Shown: positions 16,267 through 25,713 of the stretch, piece by piece | Layout: every line of letters starts with the position of its first letter | Numbering within the stretch: position 1 is the stretch's first letter | Assembly (NCBI RefSeq): GCF_026015625.1 | Contig: NZ_JAPDVG010000001.1 | Span: 2,683,001-2,747,000, forward strand | Origin: Segatella copri | GTDB lineage: Bacteria > Bacteroidota > Bacteroidia > Bacteroidales > Bacteroidaceae | Length of the DNA stretch: 64,000 bases | Reading direction: 5' to 3' | The notes under the pieces: generated by a model | Seen by the model: only the letters and a program-made list of their open reading frames with translations | The model's database searches: none | What the model was told of the DNA's origin: nothing | Made by a program: the position numbers and the translations under genes

Positions 16267-16656
16267 ATGGATCAAGTAAACAAAGACACATTAATCAGTC
16301 TGCAAGTAGAAAAAGCCAAGCGATTTTTAACTCAAGCAGATGAAATGGTTGAACTAAAGCATTGGGATTTAGCAGCCAATCGCTATTATTATGCCTGCTT
16401 CCATGCCGTACAAGCTCTATTCATAGCAAAAGGTGTTAATGCCCACACTCATGCTGGCATTAACACCCAATTCAGTTTACACTTCGTAAAGACTGGTATC
16501 GTAGATATCTCTTATGGCAGTTTCCTCGCCCGTATGTTCCAATTAAGGCAAAAAGCCGATTACAACTGCGCCTATGAAATTTCCGAAAATGACATCCTGG
16601 AAATTATTGGCTTATCACACGATTTTATAAAAGCCATATTAAACTTAGTCAAATAA
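16267..16656 (+). CDS. HEPN-domain protein, likely toxin/RNase partner of MNT
   Basis: 129 residues, all-helical. The HEPN ribonuclease signature R-x6-H is visible as 'RYYYACFHA', and the family's downstream 'LRQKADY' segment is present; its Tyr is the residue modified in characterised MNT-HEPN pairs. It probably cleaves RNA and is held inactive by the nucleotidyltransferase encoded 5 bp upstream. The stop codon abuts the stop codon of the convergent ABC ATPase gene with no gap. The pair sits between a two-component system and its presumed exporter target, an unusual place for a toxin-antitoxin module. Confidence 0.85.
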   Translation: MDQVNKDTLISLQVEKAKRFLTQADEMVELKHWDLAANRYYYACFHAVQALFIAKGVNAHTHAGINTQFSLHFVKTGIVDISYGSFLARMFQLRQKADYNCAYEISENDILEIIGLSHDFIKAILNLVK

Positions 16657-17331
16657 TTACTGATTGCCCTCCTCCACAATCTGTCCATCAAACAGGCGGA
16701 TGGTGCGATGGGCTATCTTGGCATCATGCTCATTATGCGTCACCATGACGATGGTGGTGCCCTCGTGGTTCAGCTCGGTAAGCAGATGCATTACCTCGGC
16801 TCCATTCTTGGAATCGAGGTTACCCGTAGGCTCATCGGCAAGGATGAGCTTCGGACCGAAAACCACGGCACGGGCGATGGCTACTCGCTGCTGCTGACCA
16901 CCAGAAAGCTGGTGAGGGAAGTGCTTGGCACGATGGCTGATGGCCATTCGCTTCATAATCGCCTGCACCTTTGCCTTGCGCTCCGCCTTCGGAATATTAA
17001 GATAGGTAAGAGGAAGCTCGATGTTCTCCTCTACGTTCAATTCATCTATCAGATTGAAGCTCTGAAACACAAATCCGATTTCTCCCTTTCTCACATCCGT
17101 GCGCTCCTTTTCCTTCAGATTTGCCACCTCGTGATTACCCAGGAAATATTTTCCAGAAGTTGGGTTGTCGAGCAAACCGAGGATGTTGAGCAAGGTGGAT
17201 TTGCCGCAACCGGATGGTCCCATAATGGCAACAAACTCGCCGTCTTCTACTATGAAAGATACGTTATTTAAAGCAATCGTCTCCACATCTTCTGTGCGGA
17301 AAGACTTGCAAAGATTCTCTATTTTAAGCAT
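16657..17331 (-). CDS. ABC transporter ATPase, MacB/LolD type (operon 1)
   Basis: 224 residues. Walker A 'GPSGCGKST', Q loop 'FQSFNL', ABC signature 'LSGGQQQR', Walker B 'LILADEPTGNLDS' and switch His in 'MVTHNEHD' are all present. The size and the 'EPTGNLDSKNG' motif are those of MacB/LolD-like ATPases, which drive extrusion by mechanotransmission rather than classic import. It is the last gene of the TolC-HlyD-permease-ATPase operon, 41 bp after the permease. It ends flush against the convergent HEPN gene. Confidence 0.93.
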   Translation of the reverse strand: MLKIENLCKSFRTEDVETIALNNVSFIVEDGEFVAIMGPSGCGKSTLLNILGLLDNPTSGKYFLGNHEVANLKEKERTDVRKGEIGFVFQSFNLIDELNVEENIELPLTYLNIPKAERKAKVQAIMKRMAISHRAKHFPHQLSGGQQQRVAIARAVVFGPKLILADEPTGNLDSKNGAEVMHLLTELNHEGTTIVMVTHNEHDAKIAHRTIRLFDGQIVEEGNQ

Positions 17332-17372
17332 TTTCTTATCTTTTTACTTTTTTACCTTTTTTACTTTTAATT

Positions 17373-19775
17373 TTATTCATCCTTGAGATATTTCACCGGA
17401 TTACTATTCGCCACCTTGTAGCAGTTGATGACGACGGAAAGCCCGATGATGACGAGCAAGATGATGGTAACGCCGATAAACAGCAAAGGCGTCAGCGTAA
17501 TCTTCTCGCTGAACGACATCAGCCATTGTCTGGCTATCAGCCAAGCCCCCAAGTCGCCCACGATGATGCAAGGCAAGGCAATCTTCATAATGTCCTTCAG
17601 GAAGATGCGAAGAATATCCTTCACCTTGGCTCCGTTCACCTTTCTGATTGCAATCTCCTTGCGGCGGCGGTTCACCTCATCACTCGTATAGCCCACCAAT
17701 CCGAAGAGGGCGATAATCATCGTTACGATGCCGGCAACCAGGATTCCGTTGCGGAAATGGAGCTGGGAAGCATACTGTGCCTTGAACTCAGACTCATAGT
17801 CGAGTACCTCCACTTTGTTGTTTGGATACATCAATTGCACCTTATCTCTTAGGTCTGCCAAAGCCTCTTCTGTCAAGTCATTGTACTTGACGAGCATATA
17901 AGAAGCAGGAGTGGCTGAATAAAAATAAACAAATGAAGCAGATCTTGAATCTGCATTTTCCGTGCTGACCGTACCATACTTCACATCATTGACCACACCA
18001 CAGATTGTCATCGTTTCATTTTCGTTGCAATGTGCGGAAATCCACACTCTCTTGCCTACAGCACCGTCTTTCCAATGCCCCAACTTCGTCAACTTCTTCG
18101 CTAAAGTCTCGTCGATAATCACTTGACGACTACTATCCGTTCGCTCCGTGAAGAAAGAGCCTTGTACAAACTTTATGCTCATAAGGTCAAAGTAATTGTC
18201 ATCAACGCCCTGCGTGTCATGGATAATCATTCGAGTACGATCATCCCCTGGCAAAGTCAAATTATTTCCATTTACACTCCAGTTTTGCAGTGGCACACAA
18301 TAGGTAGATGCCACTTGCTTAACATTCGGCAAATGCTTGAATTCCGACAAGCATTGCATTCGTTGGTCTGGCTTGATTCCCTCTACATAAACGATTGCCA
18401 CATCCTTGTAATCATAACCAGGATTCAGATTCACCATTTTATTATATTGACTATTGACCACAAAGAGCAAGCTGAACAACAAGCCAGAGATAACGAACTG
18501 AATACCGAGCAAGGCGAGCTTCCAACGATTACGATTCTCGCTATATCCACGGAATGCAATCGCCACTGGAATTTTATTGTAGAGCCATCCCGGCACCAAG
18601 CCGCCAACCAAAAGCACAAGGACGCAAATGGCAACCAATATCCAACTGCCACGATTAAACAACAATGTACTTACAGGAGCAGAAAGGAAATTCTCTATCG
18701 TTCCCTTGCAAAGGAAGACGAGGATAGCAGCCAATATCACCGACAACCCAACATGCACCAAAGCCTCGGAGAAGATAATCGCATGGATGTTCTTCGGCTC
18801 TGCACCATAGCACTTGCGCACCGCCATCTCACGAGAACGAGACACAAGGTTGCCCACGATGATGAGCAGATAGTTCATCACGGAGGTAAAGAGTAGCACA
18901 AAAGCGATGATTCCCATAATCCACCCCATCATCTTGATGTAAGAATTTTGGGTATATACTTTGCTAAGAACCGTAAAATCATAATCCAAAGATATTCCTG
19001 ATTGTTTCCATTCCTTCAAAGGGAAATGGTCTTTCCTCATCTTGTCAACGTATGGACGAAGTTCGCTCGCTTGACATCCTTTAGCCAATCGGATATAGGA
19101 GCTATAACAGTCGTTGCCTAACCAATTATTTCTTCCATCATACCCCAAAACTTCCCCGATACTGCTTAGCGACAAAAGAACTTGCTCGTCATGTAGAGAA
19201 GCACCCCAAGGAAAGCTCTCGAACACACCACCTATCGTGAAAGTGATGCCGGGATGTTTTGGCATTATAAAATGCTTGCCTACCACATTGCCACCAATCT
19301 TTGCAGCCATCTTGGAATCTATCATACAATAGAGCGGACGAGAGAGGACATCCTTTGCTTTGCCCACTAATATCTTTTGTGGGAACATATCAAAGAAGCA
19401 ACTATCTGCCAGTAATATATTGGCAGAAATGGATTTTTGGTTTTCCAAGTTGCATTGGTTTTCTCCAATATCTACCACTCGTGTTGCAGCCTCCACCATA
19501 GGAGCATATTGCTTGATGCCTGGGGCTGTGGCTCCTGATGTTGCAAAATAGGAAAAAGGGGTCTGCCCCTCTGCGTCACTTCCCATCGTTCCCACTTCTG
19601 AAATCTGATACGTCCTATCCCATCCTGGAAAGTACGTATCGTAGGTCTGCTCGAAATAAATCTCGGCAATAATTACCGAACTGATTGCCAATCCGAGCGC
19701 CAGGCACAAGATCTTCACGAAATTGTGCTGGCCCCTTCGGGGCAGATTCTTGAATGCGTTAATAATATGATTCAT
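17373..19775 (-). CDS. MacB/FtsX-family ABC permease (operon 1)
   Basis: 800 residues. An N-terminal helix (FVKILCLALGLAISSVIIAEIYF) is followed by a large periplasmic MacB_PCD-like domain and a first FtsX block (IIAFVLLFTSVMNYLLIIVGN). A second half repeats the plan: a membrane helix near the middle (ALLGIQFVISGLLFSLLFVV), a periplasmic domain and a closing FtsX block (VAGIVTMIIALFGLVGYTSDEV.. LLFIGVTIILLVIIGLSVVI). This duplicated layout is common for Bacteroidota 'ABC transporter permease' proteins that export peptides, antibiotics or lipoproteins with a cognate ATPase. With HlyD and TolC genes upstream in the same operon, a complete tripartite pump is likely. Substrate unknown. Confidence 0.88.
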   Translation of the reverse strand: MNHIINAFKNLPRRGQHNFVKILCLALGLAISSVIIAEIYFEQTYDTYFPGWDRTYQISEVGTMGSDAEGQTPFSYFATSGATAPGIKQYAPMVEAATRVVDIGENQCNLENQKSISANILLADSCFFDMFPQKILVGKAKDVLSRPLYCMIDSKMAAKIGGNVVGKHFIMPKHPGITFTIGGVFESFPWGASLHDEQVLLSLSSIGEVLGYDGRNNWLGNDCYSSYIRLAKGCQASELRPYVDKMRKDHFPLKEWKQSGISLDYDFTVLSKVYTQNSYIKMMGWIMGIIAFVLLFTSVMNYLLIIVGNLVSRSREMAVRKCYGAEPKNIHAIIFSEALVHVGLSVILAAILVFLCKGTIENFLSAPVSTLLFNRGSWILVAICVLVLLVGGLVPGWLYNKIPVAIAFRGYSENRNRWKLALLGIQFVISGLLFSLLFVVNSQYNKMVNLNPGYDYKDVAIVYVEGIKPDQRMQCLSEFKHLPNVKQVASTYCVPLQNWSVNGNNLTLPGDDRTRMIIHDTQGVDDNYFDLMSIKFVQGSFFTERTDSSRQVIIDETLAKKLTKLGHWKDGAVGKRVWISAHCNENETMTICGVVNDVKYGTVSTENADSRSASFVYFYSATPASYMLVKYNDLTEEALADLRDKVQLMYPNNKVEVLDYESEFKAQYASQLHFRNGILVAGIVTMIIALFGLVGYTSDEVNRRRKEIAIRKVNGAKVKDILRIFLKDIMKIALPCIIVGDLGAWLIARQWLMSFSEKITLTPLLFIGVTIILLVIIGLSVVINCYKVANSNPVKYLKDE

Positions 19776-19853
19776 ATCAAATATCCTGTTTCAAGGGCGT
19801 TAGCCCAATTTATCACTAATCACTACTAATTAATCATTACTAACTAATCACTA

Positions 19854-21107
19854 CTAATTAAAAACTAATACATCATTATCCTTATAGGCCTCATAGCCGC
19901 TAACGATAACCTGCTCGCCCGGTTCCAAGCCCTCAATTACCTCATAATACTGAGGATTCTGGCGACCGATGGTGATCTTGCGGCGATAAGCCTTCTTGCC
20001 ACTCTTGTCTAAAACAAAAATCCATTGACCGCCTGTTACACTATAAAACGTGCCTTTAGGGATAATTATTGCCTGCTTCGACTGACCGAGCTGCAAATCT
20101 ACATAATAAGTCTGACCGGTTCGGATGTTGCCAGGGCGAACGCCTTTGAAAATGAAGTCGATGCGGAATCTGCCATCTCTTACCTCGGGATAAACCTTGC
20201 GTACCTGCAGGAGATAATGCTTGCCGTTCTGGTCGAAGGTGGCAGTAAGTCCCGGTTTTACCCGGTCGATGTAATGCTCATCCACCTGCGCCTGCACCTT
20301 GAAATCGCTGAGGTCGTTGATGACGCCTATCTTCTGTCCAGCCTGAATGCTCTGTCCCAGTTCCACATCGAGCAAGCCGATTTCGCCCGAAATGGTGCTG
20401 CGGATGTTCAGCTTCTCCTTGCGCTGGCGAACCAGCTGCACATTCTTCTGCATGGCTTCCAGATTATCGCCCATCTGCTCCATCTGCGAACGGCGGAGCT
20501 GTGCATCCTTCTTCAATCGCTTGCTGATGAGCGCATGCTTCTTGACGGCAAGGTCGTAATCTTCCTTAGCCTTGAGATACTCCTCGCGCGAATTGAGTTC
20601 TTCCTTGTGCAATGCCTCCTGATGCTGATAGGAGCGGCGCTTGGTAATGACATCCTGTGAAAGCGACAGTTCCTCGTTGCTGTTGTTCAGTCGGTCCTGC
20701 TCCATCGAAATCTGGGTATTGCGAAGCATGTCCTGCTTTTCGGCAAGTTCGCTTTCGGCATTCAGAATCTCCAGGTCGAGATTCGAATTGCTCAGTTTCA
20801 CGATTACATCGCCCTTGTTTACGTGGGCACCTTCGTCCACCACTTTCTCCAGAACAATACCGCCTTCCTCGGAACTGATCTGCACCACGGAGATTGGAAC
20901 CACCTGTCCATCCACCGAAACATAATCGTTGAACTGCGCCTTCTCTACGGTTCCGATGCTCAATCCCTTCCTGTCCACCTTCAGGGTGGAAGAGAAATTG
21001 CTCAATCCCAACCAAATGAGGACTGCGATCAAAACCGCTCCTCCGCCAATCCATGCCCAATACTTGCGAGGCACGAGATATTTTTTCTTTTCTATCTTTA
21101 TATCCAT
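19854..21107 (-). CDS. HlyD/MacA-type periplasmic adaptor
   Basis: 417 residues. An N-terminal membrane anchor (YWAWIGGGAVLIAVLIWLGL) is followed by a lipoyl-like half domain (VDGQVVPISVVQISSEEGG; EGAHVNKGDVIVKLSN) and a long Glu/Lys/Gln-rich coiled coil (about residues 115-235). Then come the second lipoyl half (ISGEIGLLDVELGQSIQAGQKIGVI) and beta-barrel and membrane-proximal domains ending 'GEQVIVSGYEAYKDNDVLVFN'. It would join the inner-membrane MacB-like permease to the TolC-like channel. The gene starts 3 bp after the TolC gene and precedes the permease by ~78 bp, which holds a run of TAATCACTACTAAT-type repeats. Confidence 0.92.
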   Translation of the reverse strand: MDIKIEKKKYLVPRKYWAWIGGGAVLIAVLIWLGLSNFSSTLKVDRKGLSIGTVEKAQFNDYVSVDGQVVPISVVQISSEEGGIVLEKVVDEGAHVNKGDVIVKLSNSNLDLEILNAESELAEKQDMLRNTQISMEQDRLNNSNEELSLSQDVITKRRSYQHQEALHKEELNSREEYLKAKEDYDLAVKKHALISKRLKKDAQLRRSQMEQMGDNLEAMQKNVQLVRQRKEKLNIRSTISGEIGLLDVELGQSIQAGQKIGVINDLSDFKVQAQVDEHYIDRVKPGLTATFDQNGKHYLLQVRKVYPEVRDGRFRIDFIFKGVRPGNIRTGQTYYVDLQLGQSKQAIIIPKGTFYSVTGGQWIFVLDKSGKKAYRRKITIGRQNPQYYEVIEGLEPGEQVIVSGYEAYKDNDVLVFN

Positions 21108-21110
21108 AAT

Positions 21111-22466
21111 TTATCTTATTAAATTTTCTCCCTGGTAATAAGCAACCAGTCTCTGTTTGATGATGAGCAGCAACTGCATCTGGAGTTCCTTGATTCTGCT
21201 TTCCAGAAGCGTCTGGGCTGCGGTATGAAGATCGAAGGTGGAAAGCATTCCTTCCTCAAACTTGCGGCTCGACATGTGATAGGCGAGCAAATCGGAGGCA
21301 ACCTTCTTCTGCATCTGATGCAACTCCTTGGCGTAACCCTCTGCATCCATTACCGCCTGGGCTATCTGGTCGTGAAGTTTGCGACGGGTTTCCTCCAGGT
21401 TCACCTGTGCCAGTTGCCAGTCGTTGCGTGCCTTCTTCACGCTGTGCCATCGGTCACTATTATAAATAGGTATGGAAAGGGTCAACGCGAGGTATTCGCC
21501 CTGGTTGTTGTGAAACTGCGAGGCAAACCCATCGTATTGCCCTTTCTGAGAGAGATTCTTGTAATAGTTGGTAGAAATGCCGCCACCGAGAGAGAGTGAT
21601 GGCAGCAATCTGCCTTTTGCTATCTTGTAATCATACCGTGCCCGCTCCACTTCGTATTCTGCCGACTTTAAATCGGGAGAAATATTCTGAAAGCCCTGGT
21701 AAACGGTTTCGTAGTTTACTCCAGATTCTGAAACCTCTTTATTTTCTGCCTTTAGCTTCAGATTCCGCTCTTCAGCTATCTGGATTTTCAGCTCTTCATC
21801 CACCGGAAAATTCATCGCGGATTTCAAGGCGAGCAGACTCTGTTTTGCCACATTCTCCTGATGCGTAAGATTGTATTCATCTTCCGCCACCTGCGATTCC
21901 ATCTGTACCACATCCGGTCGGCCTTTTTCGCCCAGTTCATACAGGCGCTTCATCTTAACTAACATCCGCTTACTTTCGTTCAGTTTCTCGCTTGCTATCC
22001 GAATGCTTGCCTCAGCATAGGCAGCATCCACATATTTCTGCATCACGTCGATGGCTCTATCGTCCTGAATCTTCTGCATCGCCGTGGCTGAATAATCCCG
22101 GCTCAACTTAGCCTGCTTCAAGGCGTTGATGGTGGCGAAACCATCGAAGACATTCAGTTCGGCATAAAGCTGATAGTAGTTGTTGAATGTCGTTACATTA
22201 TTATAAGTATTGGTTTCCGGGTCGATGTTTCGTCCCCAGGCATACTGTCCCTGTACGCCACCCGTAACGGTAGGCAGGAATCCAGCCACAGCATGCTGGT
22301 AATCCTGCTTGCGTTGGCGAGCATTCACCACCTCCCGCTTCACCTCCGTGGCATGTTCCACGGCGTAAGCCATGCAGTCGTCAAGGCTCCAACTCTGTGC
22401 CGAGACTCCAGCCGCCCAGACCAACCATCCTATCAATATTCCTATTCTTTTCATAATCTTCTTCAT
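21111..22466 (-). CDS. TolC-family outer-membrane efflux protein
   Basis: 451 residues from the ATG at 22466; the ATG at 22454 (447 residues) is equally plausible. A start at 22505 is excluded because it lies upstream of the predicted transcription start (~22470). The signal peptide is KRIGILIGWLVWAAGVSAQ. The mature part is the typical duplicated alpha-helical TolC plan: 'SLDDCMAYAVEHATEVKREVVNARQR' at the start, long amphipathic helices, and the second repeat from 'GFQNISPDLKSAEYEVERARYDYKIAKGRLLPSLSLGG'. First gene of the pump operon, behind a sigma-54-type promoter. Confidence 0.92.
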   Translation of the reverse strand: MKKIMKRIGILIGWLVWAAGVSAQSWSLDDCMAYAVEHATEVKREVVNARQRKQDYQHAVAGFLPTVTGGVQGQYAWGRNIDPETNTYNNVTTFNNYYQLYAELNVFDGFATINALKQAKLSRDYSATAMQKIQDDRAIDVMQKYVDAAYAEASIRIASEKLNESKRMLVKMKRLYELGEKGRPDVVQMESQVAEDEYNLTHQENVAKQSLLALKSAMNFPVDEELKIQIAEERNLKLKAENKEVSESGVNYETVYQGFQNISPDLKSAEYEVERARYDYKIAKGRLLPSLSLGGGISTNYYKNLSQKGQYDGFASQFHNNQGEYLALTLSIPIYNSDRWHSVKKARNDWQLAQVNLEETRRKLHDQIAQAVMDAEGYAKELHQMQKKVASDLLAYHMSSRKFEEGMLSTFDLHTAAQTLLESRIKELQMQLLLIIKQRLVAYYQGENLIR

Positions 22467-22480
22467 TTTGTCATGATAAG

Positions 22481-22498
22481 GACAAGAGCCGTGCCAAA
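22481..22498 (-). promoter_or_regulatory. Sigma-54-type (-24/-12) promoter of the TolC operon
   Basis: The minus strand reads TTGGCACGGCTCTTGTC, close to the consensus YTGGCACG-N4-TTGCW, with correct spacing between the GG and G(C/T) elements. This puts the transcription start near 22470, 4 or 16 nt before the two candidate start codons. The match, plus the enhancer-like repeats upstream and an AAA+ regulator nearby, makes the call good. Confidence 0.78.
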
Positions 22499-22551
22499 AC
22501 AGCATTTCTCCTGATAATCAAACCATTAAATAAAAACTCTCATTAAACAAA

Positions 22552-22591
22552 CTGTCCAACAATTAGACACCACCGTCTAATTGTTGGACAG
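22552..22591. promoter_or_regulatory. Double operator / 17-bp inverted repeat upstream of sigma-54 promoter
   Basis: CTGTCCAACAATTAGAC (22552-22568) and its perfect reverse complement (22575-22591), six bases apart. Each arm contains a 15-nt site (GTCCAACAATTAGAC) that matches the 13261-13275 palindrome at 13 of 15 positions. The sites lie ~85-120 bp before the predicted start, right for an NtrC-type enhancer. The repeat could also act as a terminator of the operon ending at 22602; both roles are possible. Confidence 0.72.
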
Positions 22592-22601
22592 AAACCGCAG
22601 C

Positions 22602-23282
22602 TTAAAGCTGATCATTCATCGCATCCACCACTTGTCCATCAAACAGATTGATGATGCGACTGGCGTAAGTAGCATCGTGCTTGGAGTGAGTCACCATCAC
22701 GATGGTGGTACCCTCATCATTCAGTTCGCTGAGCAACTGCATCACCTCCATACCATTCTTGGAATCGAGATTACCCGTAGGCTCATCGGCAAGGATGATG
22801 CTAGGCTTGCCCACCACGGCACGGGCGATGGCAACCCTCTGCTGCTGACCTCCGGAGAGCTGATGAGGATAATGCTTGGCACGATGACTGAGCTTTACCT
22901 TGCGCAGGATGTCGAGCACTCGCTCCTTGCGTTCCGCCTTGCCAATGCCTAGATATTTGAGCTGCAGGTCGATGTTCTCCTCTACCGTCAACTCATCTAT
23001 CAGATTGAAATTCTGAAAGACGAAACCGATGCGACCCTTGCGATAAGCCGTGCGCTCACGCTCCTTGAGATGTCCTACCTCCTCATCGCCCAGCCAATAC
23101 TTACCCTCGGTAGGTGTATCGAGCAAGCCGAGGATGTTGAGCAAGGTAGACTTGCCACATCCCGAAGGTCCCATGATGGCTACAAACTCGCCATCCTTTA
23201 CATTGATGTTCACGCCGTTCAGGGCGATGGTCTCTATCTCTTCTGTACGAAATATTCTCGTTAAATTCTCTGTACGTATCAT
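22602..23282 (-). CDS. ABC transporter ATPase, MacB/LolD type (operon 2)
   Basis: 226 residues with Walker A 'GPSGCGKST', signature 'LSGGQQQR', Walker B 'IILADEPTGNLDS' and switch His 'MVTHSKHD'. It is a close paralogue of the ATPase at 16657-17331 (same length and motif wording), suggesting duplication of the whole permease-ATPase pair. It follows its permease gene by ~51 bp. The operon lacks its own TolC and HlyD genes. It may use those of operon 1, whose control region starts directly downstream. Confidence 0.93.
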   Translation of the reverse strand: MIRTENLTRIFRTEEIETIALNGVNINVKDGEFVAIMGPSGCGKSTLLNILGLLDTPTEGKYWLGDEEVGHLKERERTAYRKGRIGFVFQNFNLIDELTVEENIDLQLKYLGIGKAERKERVLDILRKVKLSHRAKHYPHQLSGGQQQRVAIARAVVGKPSIILADEPTGNLDSKNGMEVMQLLSELNDEGTTIVMVTHSKHDATYASRIINLFDGQVVDAMNDQL

Positions 23283-23333
23283 CTTGATTTAATGTTTAAT
23301 GTGTAGTGTTTAATGTTTACTTAGCTCATCATG

Positions 23334-25685
23334 CTATTCCATCTTGATGCTGTCTATCGGATTCTCCATAGCGGTGCGCAGGGTATAGCTGAAGACCGAT
23401 ACCAAGGCTAGCAGCAAGGTGAAGATGGCTCCAGCCGCCAATGTCCACCAAGGGAAATCGATGCGATATTTGAAACCTATCAAGTATTCCTGCATCAGCT
23501 TGACACACAATGGGATGGCGATAACCACAGCCACACACGATGTGATGAGGAATCGCTTGGAAAGTTGCCATGCCGCATCAGCTACCGAGGCACCCATCAC
23601 CTTGCGCAAGGCTATCTGTCGGCGCTGCTGGTTGCCGTAATATACCGACATGCCAAACAAGCCGAGGGCGGAAATCAAGATGGAGATGCCCATGAAGGTG
23701 ATGATGAGCACCATCATGTTGCGCTTCTCCTTGAGGGCATCCGCCAAGGTGTCGTCCAGATACTCCGTATCCATATCCGTAGGTACGCCCAACTGCTCCT
23801 TAGCCACTTGCTTGCAGGCACTCTGGATAGCAGCCAAGGCTTGGGCATGGTCGCCACGAGTCTTCACCAAGATGGTCCAAAGCACATCATGATTAGAAGG
23901 AACACGTATCGCATTATGATTTCCAAATTTGTCAGATTTGAACTCATCAAGAGCATCGCCACAGTGGAAATCTTTCACAACGCCACAAACCTCATATTCC
24001 GGCTTGCCTTCACGATTACCGAAATATGGTTTCTTGCTCGATACGCCAAAGGTTCGCTTGGCTTCCTCGCTAACCCAGATTTTGCCTGGCGTTGGGTCAG
24101 AATATCGCTCCAGCACCTTGAAGCCCATCATCTTCATCGCTATGGAATCCAATACGCTCAATCGCAAGAACGCTAAATTTTCTCCCTTCTCATCATGCAC
24201 TCCATTAGCAAAGCTGATGACAGGATTGTTGCCGATAGCCGTAGCCTCCTCCACCTCAGGCAGAGATTTCAATCTCGCTATCAACGCTGCGTTTCTGACA
24301 TCCACATTATCAAATCCGAAAGTGGTGGAGATGCAGAGAATGTCTTTCGTCTGATACCCCAAAGGTATGTTGGCGAGATGGCGCATCTGGAGCATCATCG
24401 TGATAGCCATCACCACCAGCGACATACTGATAACACTCTGTGCCACAATGAATATTTTACTAAACCACATCTTGCTGCGCAAGCGGATGGTACCCTTCAC
24501 TACATCTATCGGATTGAAGCGAGACACCACAATGGCAGGGAACAAGCCCGACAATAAGGAGATGACGAGATAAGCCACCAACAGGCATCCCCAAACGGCA
24601 GGCGAAGAGAAGAGAGAAATCTTCGTATCCAAGATGCTATTAAATAAAGGTGTGAATGCCCAAGCCAGCAAAATGCCCAGCAAGAAGCAACCTGCCGTGA
24701 AGAGTGCAGCCTCCTTGATATAGCGCAATACCACACCCAGTACCGACTCACCCAACAGGCGGCGGGTAGCCATCTCCTTGGCTCGATTGCCTATCTGCGC
24801 CACGGTGAGATTGATGTAATTGAAGATGGCTGAAAGCAAGAGGACGAGTGCCACAATCAAAAGGACATTGACCAAGGTCTTGCTGCCATGACGGACATGC
24901 GAGCATGTAATATCTGAAAAATACAACTTGTCCCAGCGCACCAAGCTAGAGCCCCACAAGAAACTGCCAGTCGTCTTCTCACGACTCCACCATTTCTTCC
25001 AATAGCCCATATATTTATTGAGCAACGTGGCATTCACCTTTTCTGGGTCAGCGCCATCTGCCAATCGGACGATGGTAACAACCTCGCCAAACTGATCCAT
25101 CGGATACAAATCTGCGTCCTTAAATTTCATGGAAACAAAGATGTCGGTGGGTTCCAGCAAGTCTTCCCTGCCAAAATCATCCACGATGCCCACTACCTTG
25201 AATTGTAGCGTATCGCATGTAACTACCTGCCCGATAGGATTCGCATTGCAAAAAGCCCTCTTGGCAAAAGACTCGGAGATAAGGGCCTGGTGCTTATCCG
25301 TGAGCACACGATGAGCGGAGCATCCCCTGCACTTCATTCCCATCATATCCAAGAAGTTAGGATCTATGGCACGTGCCTGCACATGGAAGTATTGACCATC
25401 CACCACAGCACCCTTGTCTGTATAATAATCGCTAAATCGGGTCCATTCCTTGATTTCCGGGATGGAAGGGAAAAACTCCTTAGCCGTACCCAGGGTCATG
25501 CCAAGATAATCGCCCGAACCAGGCACATAGAGGTTCTTGGCATCTGGCTGATGAGTGCCCACCCGATACTCCATGAAGGCGTAAGATACCAAAATCATCA
25601 CAAAAGCCAAGGCTATCGAGAGTCCGAAAGCCTCAATAGCAGTATAGAGTTTGTTGCGTAATAAGAACTTAAAATAACTTTTCAT
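23334..25685 (-). CDS. MacB/FtsX-family ABC permease (operon 2)
   Basis: 783 residues from the ATG at 25685 (MKSYFKFLLRNKLYTAIEAF). An upstream in-frame start at 25814 would lie before the promoter box and is rejected. The plan is like operon 1: N-terminal helix (FGLSIALAFVMILVSYAF), periplasmic domain, FtsX block (LVNVLLIVALVLLLSAIFNYINLTVAQIGNRAKEMATRR), central helix, second periplasmic domain, and a final FtsX block ending 'YTLRTAMENPIDSIKME'. It pairs with the ATPase at 22602-23282. It is transcribed divergently from response regulator 2, across an intergenic region carrying a palindrome, so it is the probable target of that regulator. Confidence 0.87.
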   Translation of the reverse strand: MKSYFKFLLRNKLYTAIEAFGLSIALAFVMILVSYAFMEYRVGTHQPDAKNLYVPGSGDYLGMTLGTAKEFFPSIPEIKEWTRFSDYYTDKGAVVDGQYFHVQARAIDPNFLDMMGMKCRGCSAHRVLTDKHQALISESFAKRAFCNANPIGQVVTCDTLQFKVVGIVDDFGREDLLEPTDIFVSMKFKDADLYPMDQFGEVVTIVRLADGADPEKVNATLLNKYMGYWKKWWSREKTTGSFLWGSSLVRWDKLYFSDITCSHVRHGSKTLVNVLLIVALVLLLSAIFNYINLTVAQIGNRAKEMATRRLLGESVLGVVLRYIKEAALFTAGCFLLGILLAWAFTPLFNSILDTKISLFSSPAVWGCLLVAYLVISLLSGLFPAIVVSRFNPIDVVKGTIRLRSKMWFSKIFIVAQSVISMSLVVMAITMMLQMRHLANIPLGYQTKDILCISTTFGFDNVDVRNAALIARLKSLPEVEEATAIGNNPVISFANGVHDEKGENLAFLRLSVLDSIAMKMMGFKVLERYSDPTPGKIWVSEEAKRTFGVSSKKPYFGNREGKPEYEVCGVVKDFHCGDALDEFKSDKFGNHNAIRVPSNHDVLWTILVKTRGDHAQALAAIQSACKQVAKEQLGVPTDMDTEYLDDTLADALKEKRNMMVLIITFMGISILISALGLFGMSVYYGNQQRRQIALRKVMGASVADAAWQLSKRFLITSCVAVVIAIPLCVKLMQEYLIGFKYRIDFPWWTLAAGAIFTLLLALVSVFSYTLRTAMENPIDSIKME

Positions 25686-25713
25686 ATCTGTTGTTTCATT
25701 ATTTTTTCTGATG

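Noticed and set aside
18123..18896. 257-codon frame on the plus strand inside the exporter 1 permease
   Set aside because: Antisense to a gene with clear domains; Ile/His-rich, low-complexity translation.
22552..22591. Only a terminator for the operon ending at 22602
   Set aside because: A 15-nt part of each arm matches the palindrome before regulator 1, and no long T-run follows; operator is the better primary reading, though a double role stays possible.
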